Source: Alphaproteobacteria bacterium
GTDB taxonomy: Bacteria > Pseudomonadota > Alphaproteobacteria > Rhodobacterales > Rhodobacteraceae
Direction of reading: 5' to 3'
NCBI GenBank assembly: GCA_030425925.1
Contig: JAUHZO010000026.1
Location: 1-36,070, forward strand
Length of the DNA stretch: 36,070 bases
Position numbers and translations under genes: made by a program. This document shows positions 17,575-26,702 of the stretch, in pieces. The notes under the pieces were generated by a model that was not told the origin of the DNA, made no database searches, and saw nothing but the letters and a program-made list of their open reading frames with translations. Each line of letters begins with the position of its first letter. The stretch's first letter is position 1.

Positions 17575-19542
17575 ATGACCGGTCCCTTGCCCGAACGCGC
17601 CCCCGTGGTCATCATCGGCGGCGGCATCATCGGCATGTCGACGCTGTATCACCTGGCCCATCGCGGCGTGCCCGCCCTTCTGATCGAGCGGCGCAAGGTC
17701 GCCTCGGGTACGACATGGCATGCCGCGGGCATTGTCGGGCAGCTGCGCGACAGCGCCTCGCAGACCGAACTGGGCAAGTACACCGCCCGCCTGTTCCGCG
17801 ATCTCGAAGACGAGACCGGGCAGGGCACCGGCTACAAGCAGAACGGCACGATCAACATCGCGCTCAGCGACGTGCGGCACGGGCAGCTGTTGCGGCAGCA
17901 TGACCATGCCGCGCGCATGGGCATTCCCAGCCATCTGCTGACCCCGCAGGAGGTGTCCGAGCACTGGCCCGCGCTGATCGTCGACGACGTGCGATCGGGC
18001 TTTTTCGTGCCGTCCAACGGCCAGGTGAACCCGCTGGACGTGACCATGGCGCTGTCCAGGGGCGCGCGCCAGAAGGGCGCACAGGTGGTCGAGGGCACAA
18101 GGGCCGAACGGCTCGAACTGCGCGGGGGCAGGGTGGTAGGGGTCGTCACCGACAAGGGCACCGTGTCCACCTCGCAGGTGCTGATCGCCGGGGGCATGTG
18201 GTCGCATCACTTCGGCAAGGCCCATGGTCTGACCGTGCCGCTGCACGCGGCCGAGCATTTCTACATCGTGACCGAACCGGTTGCCGGCCTGCCCTCCGAC
18301 CAGCCGATCCTGAACATCGTCGAGGACCGCACCTACTGGAAGGAAGACGCAGGCAAGCTCTTGATCGGCGGCTTCGAGGCGCAGGGCAAGGCCTGGGCGC
18401 AGGACGGCATCCCCGAGGATTTCGACCCCGCACATCCCGAATGGCCCGACACGCCGTCGATCGGGTGGAAACCCTGGTCGGGCCGGGTGCAGGAGGAATG
18501 CCTGGCCGCGCGCGACGCGGCGGTGCTGCTGGACCAGTCGATGTATGCCAAGATCGTGGTGCAGGGCCCCGACGCGGTGCGCGCGCTGAACCATGTCTGC
18601 GGCGCGCAGATGGATGTGGCGGTGGGGGTGTCGGTCTACACCCAGTTCCTGAACGCGCAGGGCGGGATCGAGGCGGACGTGACCGTGACGCGCACTGCGC
18701 CGCACAGCTTTCTGGTGGTCACTGGCCATCCCGGCCAGATGCGCGATCAGGCCTGGATCCGGGCCCATGCCGATCCCGGCTGGCGGTTCGAGCTGTTCGA
18801 TGCCACCTCGGGCTACAGCCTGCTGACGCTGCACGGCCCCCGGGCGCGCGCGATCCTGCAGGCGCTGAGCGGCGACGACGTGTCGAACGCGGCCTTTCCC
18901 TTCGGAGCCGCACGCGAGATCGACATCGCGTATGCGCGCGGCTGGGTCATCCGCCGGTCCTTTCTGGGCGAACTGGGCTTCGAGATGCTGCTGCCAACCG
19001 AGGTCACGGCGCATGTGTACGAGGCGATCCTCGAGGCCGGAGCGCCCTTGGGCTTGCGGCACATGGGCATGTTCGCGATGAATGCCTGCCGGATCGAAAA
19101 GGGCTTTCGCCATTTCGGCCATGACATCGGCGAGGACGACACGCCCTTCGAGACCGGGCTGGGCTTTGCCGTCGATCTGGACAAGGGCGATTTCCTGGGG
19201 CGCGACCGGCTGGCCCGGCAGAAGGCCGAGGACGGCCCGGCCTTCCGGCACCGGCTTGTGTCGGTGCGCGTGCCGGGGTTGAGTGCCACGGAAGGTCCGT
19301 ACCTGATCCATAACGAGCCGGTCTGGAAAGACGGGCGGATCGTCGGGCACGTGACCTCGGGCGACTGGGGCTTTCGGCTGCAGGCGATCGTGGGGCTTGC
19401 GACGCTGGAACATGCGGACGGCGTGTCGCGGGCCTGGATCGACGAAGGCAGGTTCGCGGTGCAGATCGCGGGGCAGATGTACTCCGCCGATATCGGGCTG
19501 GCCCCGTTCCATGACCCGAAAGGCAAGATCATGCGCGGCTGA
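17575..19542 (+). CDS. Sarcosine/dimethylglycine dehydrogenase-like flavoprotein with apparent internal deletion
   Basis: This 655-residue protein begins with a DAO-type FAD domain ([17 protein letters not shown] at residues 11-27; [15 protein letters not shown], where family members bind FAD covalently through the His/Trp region). It ends with a GcvT-like tetrahydrofolate domain from about residue 310. Family members are usually about 800-850 residues. The stretch that should link the two halves, including the second FAD-contact segment and the FAO_M domain, is missing. The sequence jumps from [15 protein letters not shown] (278-292) to [17 protein letters not shown] within about 12 residues, at roughly 18440-18485. 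The frame is kept. If real, the enzyme may not bind FAD normally. ATG 17575 was preferred to TTG 17548. It sits between the aminotransferase and Tm-1-like genes in one operon. Confidence 0.75.
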   Translation: MTGPLPERAPVVIIGGGIIGMSTLYHLAHRGVPALLIERRKVASGTTWHAAGIVGQLRDSASQTELGKYTARLFRDLEDETGQGTGYKQNGTINIALSDVRHGQLLRQHDHAARMGIPSHLLTPQEVSEHWPALIVDDVRSGFFVPSNGQVNPLDVTMALSRGARQKGAQVVEGTRAERLELRGGRVVGVVTDKGTVSTSQVLIAGGMWSHHFGKAHGLTVPLHAAEHFYIVTEPVAGLPSDQPILNIVEDRTYWKEDAGKLLIGGFEAQGKAWAQDGIPEDFDPAHPEWPDTPSIGWKPWSGRVQEECLAARDAAVLLDQSMYAKIVVQGPDAVRALNHVCGAQMDVAVGVSVYTQFLNAQGGIEADVTVTRTAPHSFLVVTGHPGQMRDQAWIRAHADPGWRFELFDATSGYSLLTLHGPRARAILQALSGDDVSNAAFPFGAAREIDIAYARGWVIRRSFLGELGFEMLLPTEVTAHVYEAILEAGAPLGLRHMGMFAMNACRIEKGFRHFGHDIGEDDTPFETGLGFAVDLDKGDFLGRDRLARQKAEDGPAFRHRLVSVRVPGLSATEGPYLIHNEPVWKDGRIVGHVTSGDWGFRLQAIVGLATLEHADGVSRAWIDEGRFAVQIAGQMYSADIGLAPFHDPKGKIMRG

Positions 19543-19562
19543 CGCGGTGGAGGGAGGACGAG

Positions 19563-20798
19563 ATGGGCGACAAGACAATCCTGGTGGTGGGCACCTACGA
19601 CACCAAGGCTGCCGAACTGGACTACATGCTGGGCCGGATCGAAGCCATGGGCGGTACAGCGCTAAGCATGGACATCTCGGTGCTGGGCGATCCGGAGACG
19701 CCTGCGGATTTCTCCAAGCACGAGGTGGCCGCCGAAGGCGGGCACACGATCCGCGAGGCGATCGACAGCGGCGACGAAAACCACGCCATGCAGATCATGG
19801 CCCGGGGCGCCAGCGCGCTGGCGCGGCGGCTGCATGCCGAAGGCCGGTTCGACGGCGTGGTCATCCTGGGCGGCACCATGGGCACCGACGCCGCGCTGGA
19901 CATCTGCCAGGCGCTGCCGCTGGGCGTGCCGAAATACGTGGTCTCGACGGTGTCCTTCTCGCCGCTGATCGCGCCGCAGCGGCTGTCGGCGGATATCCAG
20001 ATGATCCTGTGGGCCGGGGGGCTTTACGGGCTGAACGCGGTCTGCAAATCGTCCCTGTCGCAGGCGGCGGGGGCCGTGCTGGGGGCCGCGCGGGCGGTGG
20101 AACCGCCCGCCACCGCGCGCCCGGTGGTGGGCATGACCTCGCTGGGATCGTCCTGCCTGAGCTACATGAAGCTGCTGAAACCCGCGCTCGAGGCGCGCGG
20201 CTTCGAGGTGGCGATCTTTCACGCCACCGGCATGGGCGGCATGGCCTATGAAAGCATCGCCCGGGCAGGCGGGTTTGCCTGCGTGATGGATCTGGCGCTG
20301 CCCGAACTGGGCAACCTTATGGCCGGCTCTGTCGTGCATGCGGGCGAAGACCGCATGTTGAACGCCGGGGCCGCAGGCATTCCGCAGATCGTGGCGCCGG
20401 GCTGTCTTGATCTCATCGACTTTGCCGGCTGGCAGGAGATCCCCGAACGTTATCGCGACCGCCCGTTCCACGCCCATAACCGGCTGATCAAGTCATCGGG
20501 CCTGAATGCCGGGGAACGCCGCGAGACCGCGCGCGAGATGGCGCGGCGGCTCAGGATGTCGGACGCGCCCGTGCATGTCGTCCTGCCCGCAGGTGGCATC
20601 GAGGCATGGGACCGCCCGGGAGAGCCCGCCCACGATCCCGAGGCGCTTGCCGCGTTCTGCGACGAGATGCGCGCGCAGATGACCGCGCCGCTGTGCTTCA
20701 CCGAACTGGAGTGCCACATCAACGACCAGGCCTTTGCCGATGCGGTGCTGGGGATCTTCGATGCCTGGGTCGCGGACGGAACGATCCGGCGCGGCTAG
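19563..20798 (+). CDS. Tm-1-like ATP-binding domain protein (UPF0261)
   Basis: This 411-residue protein belongs to the UPF0261/Tm-1 N-terminal-like family, related to the tomato virus resistance protein Tm-1, whose bacterial role is unknown. Typical features are the start ILVVGTYDTKAAELDYM, the glycine-rich GVVILGGTMGTDAAL near residue 100, and the C-terminal TELECHINDQAFADAV. Length is normal. A strong GGAGGGAGGACGAG precedes ATG 19563, 20 bases after the dehydrogenase stop, so it is in the same operon. In other bacteria these genes often accompany TIM-barrel partners or transporters of carboxylates. Here the neighbours suggest a role in breaking down a small amino carboxylate. Confidence 0.88.
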   Translation: MGDKTILVVGTYDTKAAELDYMLGRIEAMGGTALSMDISVLGDPETPADFSKHEVAAEGGHTIREAIDSGDENHAMQIMARGASALARRLHAEGRFDGVVILGGTMGTDAALDICQALPLGVPKYVVSTVSFSPLIAPQRLSADIQMILWAGGLYGLNAVCKSSLSQAAGAVLGAARAVEPPATARPVVGMTSLGSSCLSYMKLLKPALEARGFEVAIFHATGMGGMAYESIARAGGFACVMDLALPELGNLMAGSVVHAGEDRMLNAGAAGIPQIVAPGCLDLIDFAGWQEIPERYRDRPFHAHNRLIKSSGLNAGERRETAREMARRLRMSDAPVHVVLPAGGIEAWDRPGEPAHDPEALAAFCDEMRAQMTAPLCFTELECHINDQAFADAVLGIFDAWVADGTIRRG

Positions 20799-20860
20799 TG
20801 GCGGGGCAGGGACGTCCGCGCGGCGCGCCGGGTGCAAGAACGCGGCTGAGCGGTTCACTA

Positions 20861-20889
20861 TTGACAACGATCGCGGGTTCCATGATTCA
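20861..20889 (+). promoter_or_regulatory. Possible promoter for the IclR gene
   Basis: A perfect -35 TTGACA (20861-20866) is followed after 17 bases by a weak -10 GATTCA (20884-20889), ending 27 bases before the IclR start. It lies in the 118-base gap after the Tm-1-like gene. The -10 match is poor, so support rests mainly on the -35 and the spacing. Confidence 0.3.
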
Positions 20890-20916
20890 GCCCCACGCAA
20901 TCCCGGACCCGCCGCC

Positions 20917-21696
20917 ATGAAGACCGTCGACAAAGCCTTGTCCGTTCTGGACCAGTTCTCGCTCGAAAGGACCGAACTGGGTCTGAGCGAGCTGTCGCGG
21001 ATGGCCGGGCTGGACAAGGCGGCGACGCGGCGGCTGCTGGTGGCGATGGCCCGGCACGGTTTCGTCGAACAGGTGGCAGAGACCCGCAAATACCGGCTTG
21101 GCCACGGGTTCCTGCGGCTGGCGCGCATCCGCGAGGCGACGGTGCCCCTGGAACAGGTGGCGGGCGATGTCTGCGACTGGCTGCTGGAACAGGCCAACGA
21201 AACGGTGCATGTCAGCGTGCCCGGCCCCTCTGGGATGATGACGATTGCCCACCGGTTGCCGCGCCGCGGCAACGTGATCAACATCATTCCCTCGGAACTG
21301 CTGCCGTTTCACGCCACCGCGTCCGGTCTGGTGTTCCTCGCCTTCGCAACCGAGGCGCGCGTGACCCGGGCGCTTGCCCTGCCACGCGACAAGCTGACCG
21401 ACAGCACCGTGACCGACGAGGCCGAGTTGCGCGAGATGATCGCGCGGTTCCGGGCCAACGGGTATTCCCATGTCATGAACACGTTCGAGGCCGGTGTCGC
21501 CAGCATCTCCATGCCGTTCTTTGGCGACGGCGACGATCCTGCGGGCGCCGTCGCGCTGGCCCTGGCCTGGCACGACCTGACCGACAGCCGCCGCATCGCC
21601 CTGCTGCCGCTGCTGAAACAGGCCGTCGCGCGCATGGAAACCGCGTTGACGGGCATACCTCGCGCGCAGGTGCCGGAGGTCCTGCCCAAAGCCTGA
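20917..21696 (+). CDS. IclR-family transcriptional regulator
   Basis: This 259-residue protein has an N-terminal winged helix (residues 3-60; KTVDKALSVLDQFSLER, then LSELSRMAGLDKAATRRLL) and a C-terminal IclR effector-binding domain with the typical segments LPFHATASGLVFLAF and EAGVASISMPFF. IclR proteins usually control nearby catabolic operons in response to small organic acids. It is placed after the aminotransferase-dehydrogenase-Tm-1 genes and may control them and the divergent tctCBA through the palindrome at 16030-16048. Family identity is secure, the targets are inferred. Confidence 0.92.
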   Translation: MKTVDKALSVLDQFSLERTELGLSELSRMAGLDKAATRRLLVAMARHGFVEQVAETRKYRLGHGFLRLARIREATVPLEQVAGDVCDWLLEQANETVHVSVPGPSGMMTIAHRLPRRGNVINIIPSELLPFHATASGLVFLAFATEARVTRALALPRDKLTDSTVTDEAELREMIARFRANGYSHVMNTFEAGVASISMPFFGDGDDPAGAVALALAWHDLTDSRRIALLPLLKQAVARMETALTGIPRAQVPEVLPKA

Positions 21697-21792
21697 CGGA
21701 TCTGCGCTTCTGCCGCGGCCTGGGGGATTCCAAGGTTGCCGCGGGCCTGCGGGAACGCCACATTTCGCACGAGGATGATGGAGCGACCGCCG

Positions 21793-23076
21793 ATGCCCCC
21801 CAACAGCTTCACGCCGGACGATCCAGCGCTGCCGATGAACTATCCCGGTTTCGTCTTTCGCACGCTGCGCGAAGAGGGGCACGCCGCCTCTGCCCTGCTG
21901 GCCGAGACCGGGCTGGACGAAGACCATCTGACGGACCCGCATTTCCGCTGCGGGTTTCCGCCGCTGCGCCGGTTCTTCCTGAACGCCATCGCCGAAACCG
22001 GCGATCCGCATCTGGGCGTCCGGCTCGCCCGGAAGTTCGAGCCGACCTATATCGGCCTGCCTGCCTACACGGCCATGAACGCAGCGCGCTTTCGGGACGG
22101 GATCGAGGTGCTGGAGCGGTTCTTCTTTCTGACCTTTCCGGCGTTCGACTTTCACCTGCTCGATGACCCCCCTGCGCCGCAGGGCGGCGAGGCGGCGGTG
22201 CGTCTGCGCTCCAAGTTTCCGTTCGACGGGCTGGAGTATTTTGCCTTCAGCAGCGCCATGGTCGCCATCAACGACCTGCTGAAGGCGATGCTGCGCGCCG
22301 ATCAGGTCACGACCCGCGCCGAGACGACGGTCAACCGCCCCGAGGGCTGGTCGGACAAGGCCGACCGGGTTGCCGTTCCGGTCCGCTTCGATGCGGCCGA
22401 GAACCTGATCTTTTTCCCCGAGCCGCTTCTGGACCGGCCGCTGCCCGGCGACGACCCGATCAACCATGCACGGTTCCTTGCGCTCTGCGAACAGTTCGCG
22501 GCGGGCTCGTCCTTTGCGACGACACCCGTTGCCCAGGTCACGGCCTTTCTTGAAGGTGCAAACACCCTGACCGCGTCACTTGCCGAGGTGGCCGCCGAAC
22601 TGGGCTATTCCGAGCGTGGCCTGCGGCGGCAACTGGAACGCTCCGGCACCTCGTACCGCGCGCTGGTCGAGCAGATGCGCGAACAGCGGGCCCGCGATCT
22701 GCTGGCGGGCGGCACGCAACCCATCAAGGCGATTGCCTTCGGGCTGGGCTTCGAATCGTCCTCGAACTTTGCCCGCAGCTTCAAGCGCTGGACCGGGCTG
22801 ACGCCCAAGGCGTTCCGGGAGCGCGCGGGCCCAGAATCTGGCGCAGACTCTGGCCCAGAGCCCGGACGACGGTCAGGCCGGGGAGGACGCTGGCCGGAAA
22901 TGAATGTCCACTGGCCGCGGGTGATCCTGACCTGCGGTCGATGGACGCAGTCTTCGCGATGTATGCTGCACCTGCAGAACATCAGGAGGCGCACATGCCA
23001 GCAACCAAGCACATTCATGGCCGAACCCGGGCCCGCATCGGCGGCGCATCCGTCCGAGGACTGTCGGCATTCCTGA
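21793..23076 (+). CDS. AraC-family regulator (Arabinose_bd type) with abnormal C-terminal tail
   Basis: This protein has an N-terminal sensor domain of the type found in OruR-like AraC regulators (residues 15-205). The two-helix AraC DNA-binding domain follows at about 250-345, with LAEVAAELGYSERGLRRQLE, IKAIAFGLGFESSSNFARSF and the terminal KRWTGLTPKAFRERA. Homologues end at about that point. Here the frame stays open for about 80 more residues of low-complexity, Arg/Gly/Pro-rich sequence and runs 82 bases into the next gene. I chose ATG 21793, which has GGAG 9 bases upstream; ATG 21775 or 21778 are alternatives. It heads the sulfatase cluster and is its probable regulator. Confidence 0.82.
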   Translation: MPPNSFTPDDPALPMNYPGFVFRTLREEGHAASALLAETGLDEDHLTDPHFRCGFPPLRRFFLNAIAETGDPHLGVRLARKFEPTYIGLPAYTAMNAARFRDGIEVLERFFFLTFPAFDFHLLDDPPAPQGGEAAVRLRSKFPFDGLEYFAFSSAMVAINDLLKAMLRADQVTTRAETTVNRPEGWSDKADRVAVPVRFDAAENLIFFPEPLLDRPLPGDDPINHARFLALCEQFAAGSSFATTPVAQVTAFLEGANTLTASLAEVAAELGYSERGLRRQLERSGTSYRALVEQMREQRARDLLAGGTQPIKAIAFGLGFESSSNFARSFKRWTGLTPKAFRERAGPESGADSGPEPGRRSGRGGRWPEMNVHWPRVILTCGRWTQSSRCMLHLQNIRRRTCQQPSTFMAEPGPASAAHPSEDCRHS

Positions 23077-23942
23077 CCGCCGCGACGCTGGGCACCGCGC
23101 CCGCGCTGGCCGATGTCACCAGCCTCGACCTCGCCGACACCACCGCCGACGCGAACCTGCCGCGCCAGGCCAACGGGCAGTCGGCCGAGCTGCTGTCGGC
23201 CTTCTTCGGGCTGGACAACGCCCTGCCGCGCCTCTCCCGGCTGATCTGCCGGGGCGCGCCCGGCAAGGACGGGATGCCGGTGATCTTCTCGACCGAGATC
23301 GATCACACCACCCTGCTGGCCGGCGATTTTCGCGTCGTCACCGCTTCGGGTGCTGCGGGTCAGATGCACTGTGTCACGCTCTTGCCCGCCACCGATGCAG
23401 GAGAGTTGCGCACCGTGCTTCTGGTGGGCGAGTTCGGCGATGCCGAGACCGATCCGCCTGTAAAGGTCGAGATCGCGGGGCATCTTCGCTCCATCGACGG
23501 GGCGCTGGATTTCCGCGGGGCCGAGGTGGCGGTCACGCCGCTGGCACCGGGGCCGACCCTCGTGCTGGCCGAGATTGCCGACCCGACACTGGCCGATCCC
23601 GGCCTCGGGCAGCGCCGCACCGACGGCACAGATTGCCCGACCGAAGGCATCGCGCAGGCCGTGCGCGTGGTCTGAGCCGGGGGTGTCACGCTGGCAAACG
23701 GCGAGGAACCCGGCGCCGCCGAACGTGACCTTTACCGCGTCACGGTGCGCGCCGCCGACGGGACCCTGCGCGAGATCACCCCGGTTGCGCTGGCCGATCT
23801 GGAAGACGGCGACAACAACCATCTGCTGTGTCTCGACACGCCGGACGTGCCGGTTTCCGTCGCGTTTCCCGCCGGAATCCTGACCGACCCGAATGACGAC
23901 CTGAACCCGGCAACCTCTGTCCGGGTTCGCGCGACGCCTTAG
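22995..23942 (+). pseudogene. Secreted protein of unknown function, interrupted by an in-frame TGA
   Basis: ATG 22995 follows a consensus AGGAGG. The N-terminus is a Sec signal peptide with a basic start (residues 1-21), a hydrophobic core and ALA before a probable cut at residue 39. The frame stops at TGA 23673-23675 after 226 residues, but the next 88 codons to TAG 23940 continue in the same frame with normal codon use and a coherent sequence (YRVTVRAADGTLREITPVALADL, then NNHLLCLD). The TGA most likely replaces a Trp TGG codon. The mature part looks beta-rich with three widely spaced cysteines. No known domain is recognised. It lies 52 bases before the sulfatase gene and may be its envelope partner. 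It could be truncated but functional, a dead gene, or the site of a sequence error. Confidence 0.7.
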
Positions 23943-23994
23943 GGTGTCGCGCCAACTCCGCTTCCTGTCACGAAAAACCCATGAGGCCCCAGCC

Positions 23995-25770
23995 ATGACC
24001 CATGTCACCCTCGGCGCGCTTGGCGCGCTGGCTCTCACATCCCTGACGGCCTTGCCCGTCCTGGCGCAAGAGACGCGCCCGAACATCCTTGTGGTGCTGT
24101 TCGACGATGTCGGCTTTACCGGCTTCGGCGCCTATGGCGCCAATGCGAACACCCCCCATATCGACGCGCTGGCGCAATCCGGCACGCTGTTCTCGCGCTA
24201 TTACTCCTCGCCGTTCTGCGGGCCGAGCCGCGCGATGCTGATGACGGGGCTGGACAATCACCAGACCGGCATGGGCACGCTGACGGAAACCGTCACGCCC
24301 GAGCAGAGCGAACTGCCCGGCTATTCCATGGTCTGGGACGACGACCAGGCGACGATTGCGTCGCTTCTGTCCGAGGCCGGATACCGGACCTATGTCTCGG
24401 GCAAATGGGGCATCGGGGCCAAGGGCAAGAACCTGCCCGACCGCTTCGGGTTCGACCGGTCCTACGTGATGGATTCCACCGGCGGCAGCAACTACGACCA
24501 TCGCCACTACCTGCCGGGTTATCCCAAGGTGTCGTGGTACGAGGATGGCGAACCCGTCCAGCTGCCCGAGGATTTCTGTTCCTCGCGCAACCTGGTCGAC
24601 CAGATGATCCGCTACATCGACGAAGGCGCGGCGGACCAGCCGTTTTTCGGCTTCCTGTCCCTGCAGGCGGTGCATATCCCGGTTCAGGCCCCGGCCGAGT
24701 TCATCGACCGCTATGACGGCGTGTTCGACGCTGGATGGGACGTGATGCGGGCCGAGCGTCTGCAGCGGGCCATCGACCTGGGCCTTGTGCCCGAAACCAC
24801 CACGCTGGTCCCGGTGCACGCGGACCACCGCGCCTGGGACGACCTGAACGCCGGGGAAAAGGCCATTGCCGCCCGCGCCATGCAGGTCAATGCCGGCATG
24901 AAGGAAGCTGCCGATTTCCACATCGGCCGTCTGCTGGATCACCTTGAGGCGAAAGGGCAGCTGGACAACACCATTGTCGTGGTCACCTCCGACAACGGCG
25001 CGGAATCCGGCGTCACGACGCTGGACAACCCGGTCTTCAACACGCTGCTGAGCGGTATCCATCGGCTTGAGGGCTATGACACCTCGGCCGAGAACATGGG
25101 CCTGCCCGGCAGCCTGACGGAGATCGGACCGGAATGGGCCTCGGTCGAGGCGTCGCCGTTCAACCTATACAAGTTCTATTCCAGCGAGGGCGGCTTGCGT
25201 GTGCCGCTGGTGATGAGCGGCCCGGGGATCGTGGCCACCGGCGTCCAGCACGCCCCGGTGCATGTGGCCGACCTGATGCCGACGCTGCTGGACGCGGCGG
25301 GTGTCGAGTACGATGCCGGCGCGCTCTATGGCCAGAGCATCCTGCCTCTCCTTGCGGGAGAGACCAGCGTCAGCCGCGCCGAAGACGACAGCTTTGGCGT
25401 CGAGGTCAGCGGCAACGCGGCGCTCTATCGCGGCAACTGGAAGCTGGTGCGCACCGCGCTGCCGCGGGGCGACTTCACCTGGCGGCTCTATGACCTGTCC
25501 GTCGATCCCGGCGAAACCACCGATCTGTCGGCCCAGAACCCCGATCTTTTTGCCGCGATGCGCGCAGAGTACGAGGCCTATGCCGACGAGGTGGGTGTGT
25601 TCGAGCTGGGCCCCGAGGACTACGCCGAAAAGCAACTGTTCACCAACCTGCTGGAGCGCACGACCAGCAAGTACTGGCCCTATCTCGCCGGGCTGGTGCT
25701 GGCGTTCCTGGCCGCGCTTTACACCCTGTTCCGCCTGGTCCGGATGGTCATCCGCCGCCCGGCCACCTGA
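23995..25770 (+). CDS. Formylglycine-dependent sulfatase with C-terminal membrane anchor
   Basis: This 591-residue type I sulfatase hydrolyses an organic sulfate ester. A signal peptide ends near ALPVLAQ (residue 25). Metal ligands begin with Asp37-Asp38 in LFDDVG. The maturation motif is Cys75-Gly-Pro-Ser-Arg79, where Cys is converted to formylglycine. Asp333-Asn334 in TSDNG completes the metal site. The usual GKWHLG reads GKWGIG here (residues 136-141), so the His that normally contacts formylglycine is replaced by Gly. A hydrophobic segment at about 560-582, followed by RMVIRR, would anchor the enzyme in the inner membrane facing the periplasm. ATG 23995 follows GAGG; an upstream GTG at 23944 is less likely. 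A matching formylglycine-generating enzyme is at 28120. Confidence 0.9.
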   Translation: MTHVTLGALGALALTSLTALPVLAQETRPNILVVLFDDVGFTGFGAYGANANTPHIDALAQSGTLFSRYYSSPFCGPSRAMLMTGLDNHQTGMGTLTETVTPEQSELPGYSMVWDDDQATIASLLSEAGYRTYVSGKWGIGAKGKNLPDRFGFDRSYVMDSTGGSNYDHRHYLPGYPKVSWYEDGEPVQLPEDFCSSRNLVDQMIRYIDEGAADQPFFGFLSLQAVHIPVQAPAEFIDRYDGVFDAGWDVMRAERLQRAIDLGLVPETTTLVPVHADHRAWDDLNAGEKAIAARAMQVNAGMKEAADFHIGRLLDHLEAKGQLDNTIVVVTSDNGAESGVTTLDNPVFNTLLSGIHRLEGYDTSAENMGLPGSLTEIGPEWASVEASPFNLYKFYSSEGGLRVPLVMSGPGIVATGVQHAPVHVADLMPTLLDAAGVEYDAGALYGQSILPLLAGETSVSRAEDDSFGVEVSGNAALYRGNWKLVRTALPRGDFTWRLYDLSVDPGETTDLSAQNPDLFAAMRAEYEAYADEVGVFELGPEDYAEKQLFTNLLERTTSKYWPYLAGLVLAFLAALYTLFRLVRMVIRRPAT

Positions 25771-25789
25771 ACGTTCCCACCCTCTTGTC

Positions 25790-25811
25790 GCCCCGGGCGC
25801 GGGGCAGTTTT
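25790..25811 (+). terminator. Intergenic hairpin with T-run after the sulfatase gene
   Basis: GCCCCG (25790-25795) pairs with CGGGGC (25800-25805) around GGCG, followed by AGTTTT. It lies 19 bases after the sulfatase stop and before the first DJ-1 gene. It may terminate part of the transcripts, so that sulfatase mRNA exceeds that of the downstream genes. Confidence 0.45.
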
Positions 25812-25838
25812 CACCACATCCCACTCAGGAGACCTGTC

Positions 25839-26672
25839 ATGAACTGGATCGTCACCACCCTTATCGTCCTGGCCGATCTGGCCGTCCTCGTCTATCTCTA
25901 CCTGCCTGCCTTCCTGCGCCTGCTGGGCATCCACCGGCACTACACCATCCCCGATTTCGACATGAAGGGGCGGCGCGCGCTGATGATCTGCACCAACCAC
26001 GACCGGCTTGACCCGCTGAAGCGCGACACCGGCGCGTTCGGCTCGGAATTCACCGTGCCCTACTACGCCTTCGTCAACGCCGGCATGGAGGTCGACATGG
26101 CCTCGCCCAAGGGTGGCGTGATCCCGATCCAGCCCGGCTCGTGGTCCTGGCCCCTGGCCTGCGCCGATGACAAGCGCTTCATGGCCGACAAGAAGGCCAT
26201 GCATGACCTCAAGAACTCCAAGGCCATCGCCGACCTGGACCCCAACGATTACGACGTGATCTTCATGGCCGGTGGCTGGGGTGCGGCCTATGACCTGATG
26301 CAGAGCGAGGACCTGAACGACTTTGTCACCCGCGCAAATGCCGCCGGCAAGATCCTCGGCTCGGTCTGCCACGGCGCGCTTGGCCTTTGCGGTGCCAAGG
26401 GGATCGACGGAGAGCCGCTGGTCAAGGGCCGCCGCGTCACCGGCGTGACCAATGGCCAGATCAACACTTTCGGCATCGCCGTCACGCCCAAGCACCCCGA
26501 AGAGGAACTGCGCAAGCTGGGTGCGATCTACGAATGCCAGCACGCCTTCCGCGATCCGTTTGCCACCCATACCTCGATCGACGGCAACCTGATCACCGGT
26601 CAAAACCAGAACAGCGGCTACGAGACGGCGCACCGCATTCTGGAAAAGATCGCCACGCAGCGCAACGTCTGA
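25839..26672 (+). CDS. Membrane-tethered DJ-1/PfpI (Hsp31-like) protein, copy A
   Basis: This 277-residue protein starts with one hydrophobic segment (residues 3-27). A type 1 glutamine amidotransferase-like domain of the Hsp31 glyoxalase/deglycase branch follows. The nucleophile elbow is Cys177-His178 in GSVCHGALGL, with FMAGGWGAAYDL at 142-153 and the terminal LITGQNQNSGYETA. Arg/His residues just after the hydrophobic segment and none before it favour a cytoplasmic catalytic domain, though this is weak evidence. AGGAGA precedes ATG 25839. Its paralogue at 27294 has identical spacing of motifs. Members of this family act on glyoxals or as chaperones; the role here is unknown. Confidence 0.85.
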   Translation: MNWIVTTLIVLADLAVLVYLYLPAFLRLLGIHRHYTIPDFDMKGRRALMICTNHDRLDPLKRDTGAFGSEFTVPYYAFVNAGMEVDMASPKGGVIPIQPGSWSWPLACADDKRFMADKKAMHDLKNSKAIADLDPNDYDVIFMAGGWGAAYDLMQSEDLNDFVTRANAAGKILGSVCHGALGLCGAKGIDGEPLVKGRRVTGVTNGQINTFGIAVTPKHPEEELRKLGAIYECQHAFRDPFATHTSIDGNLITGQNQNSGYETAHRILEKIATQRNV

Positions 26673-26702
26673 CCCGGCACTGCGCCTGAAAGGAGCCCAG
26701 AG

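Noticed and set aside
22903-22947. TGTCCA and TGGACG upstream of the secreted protein gene as a third TetR-type operator
   Set aside because: The half-sites are in inverted order and over 30 bases apart, unlike the N4 spacing of the two good sites.
23673-23675. Selenocysteine or programmed readthrough at the TGA
   Set aside because: I see no convincing SECIS-type hairpin just after the TGA, and the context suggests a Trp codon. Trp-to-stop changes occur elsewhere in the window. Kept as a remote option only.
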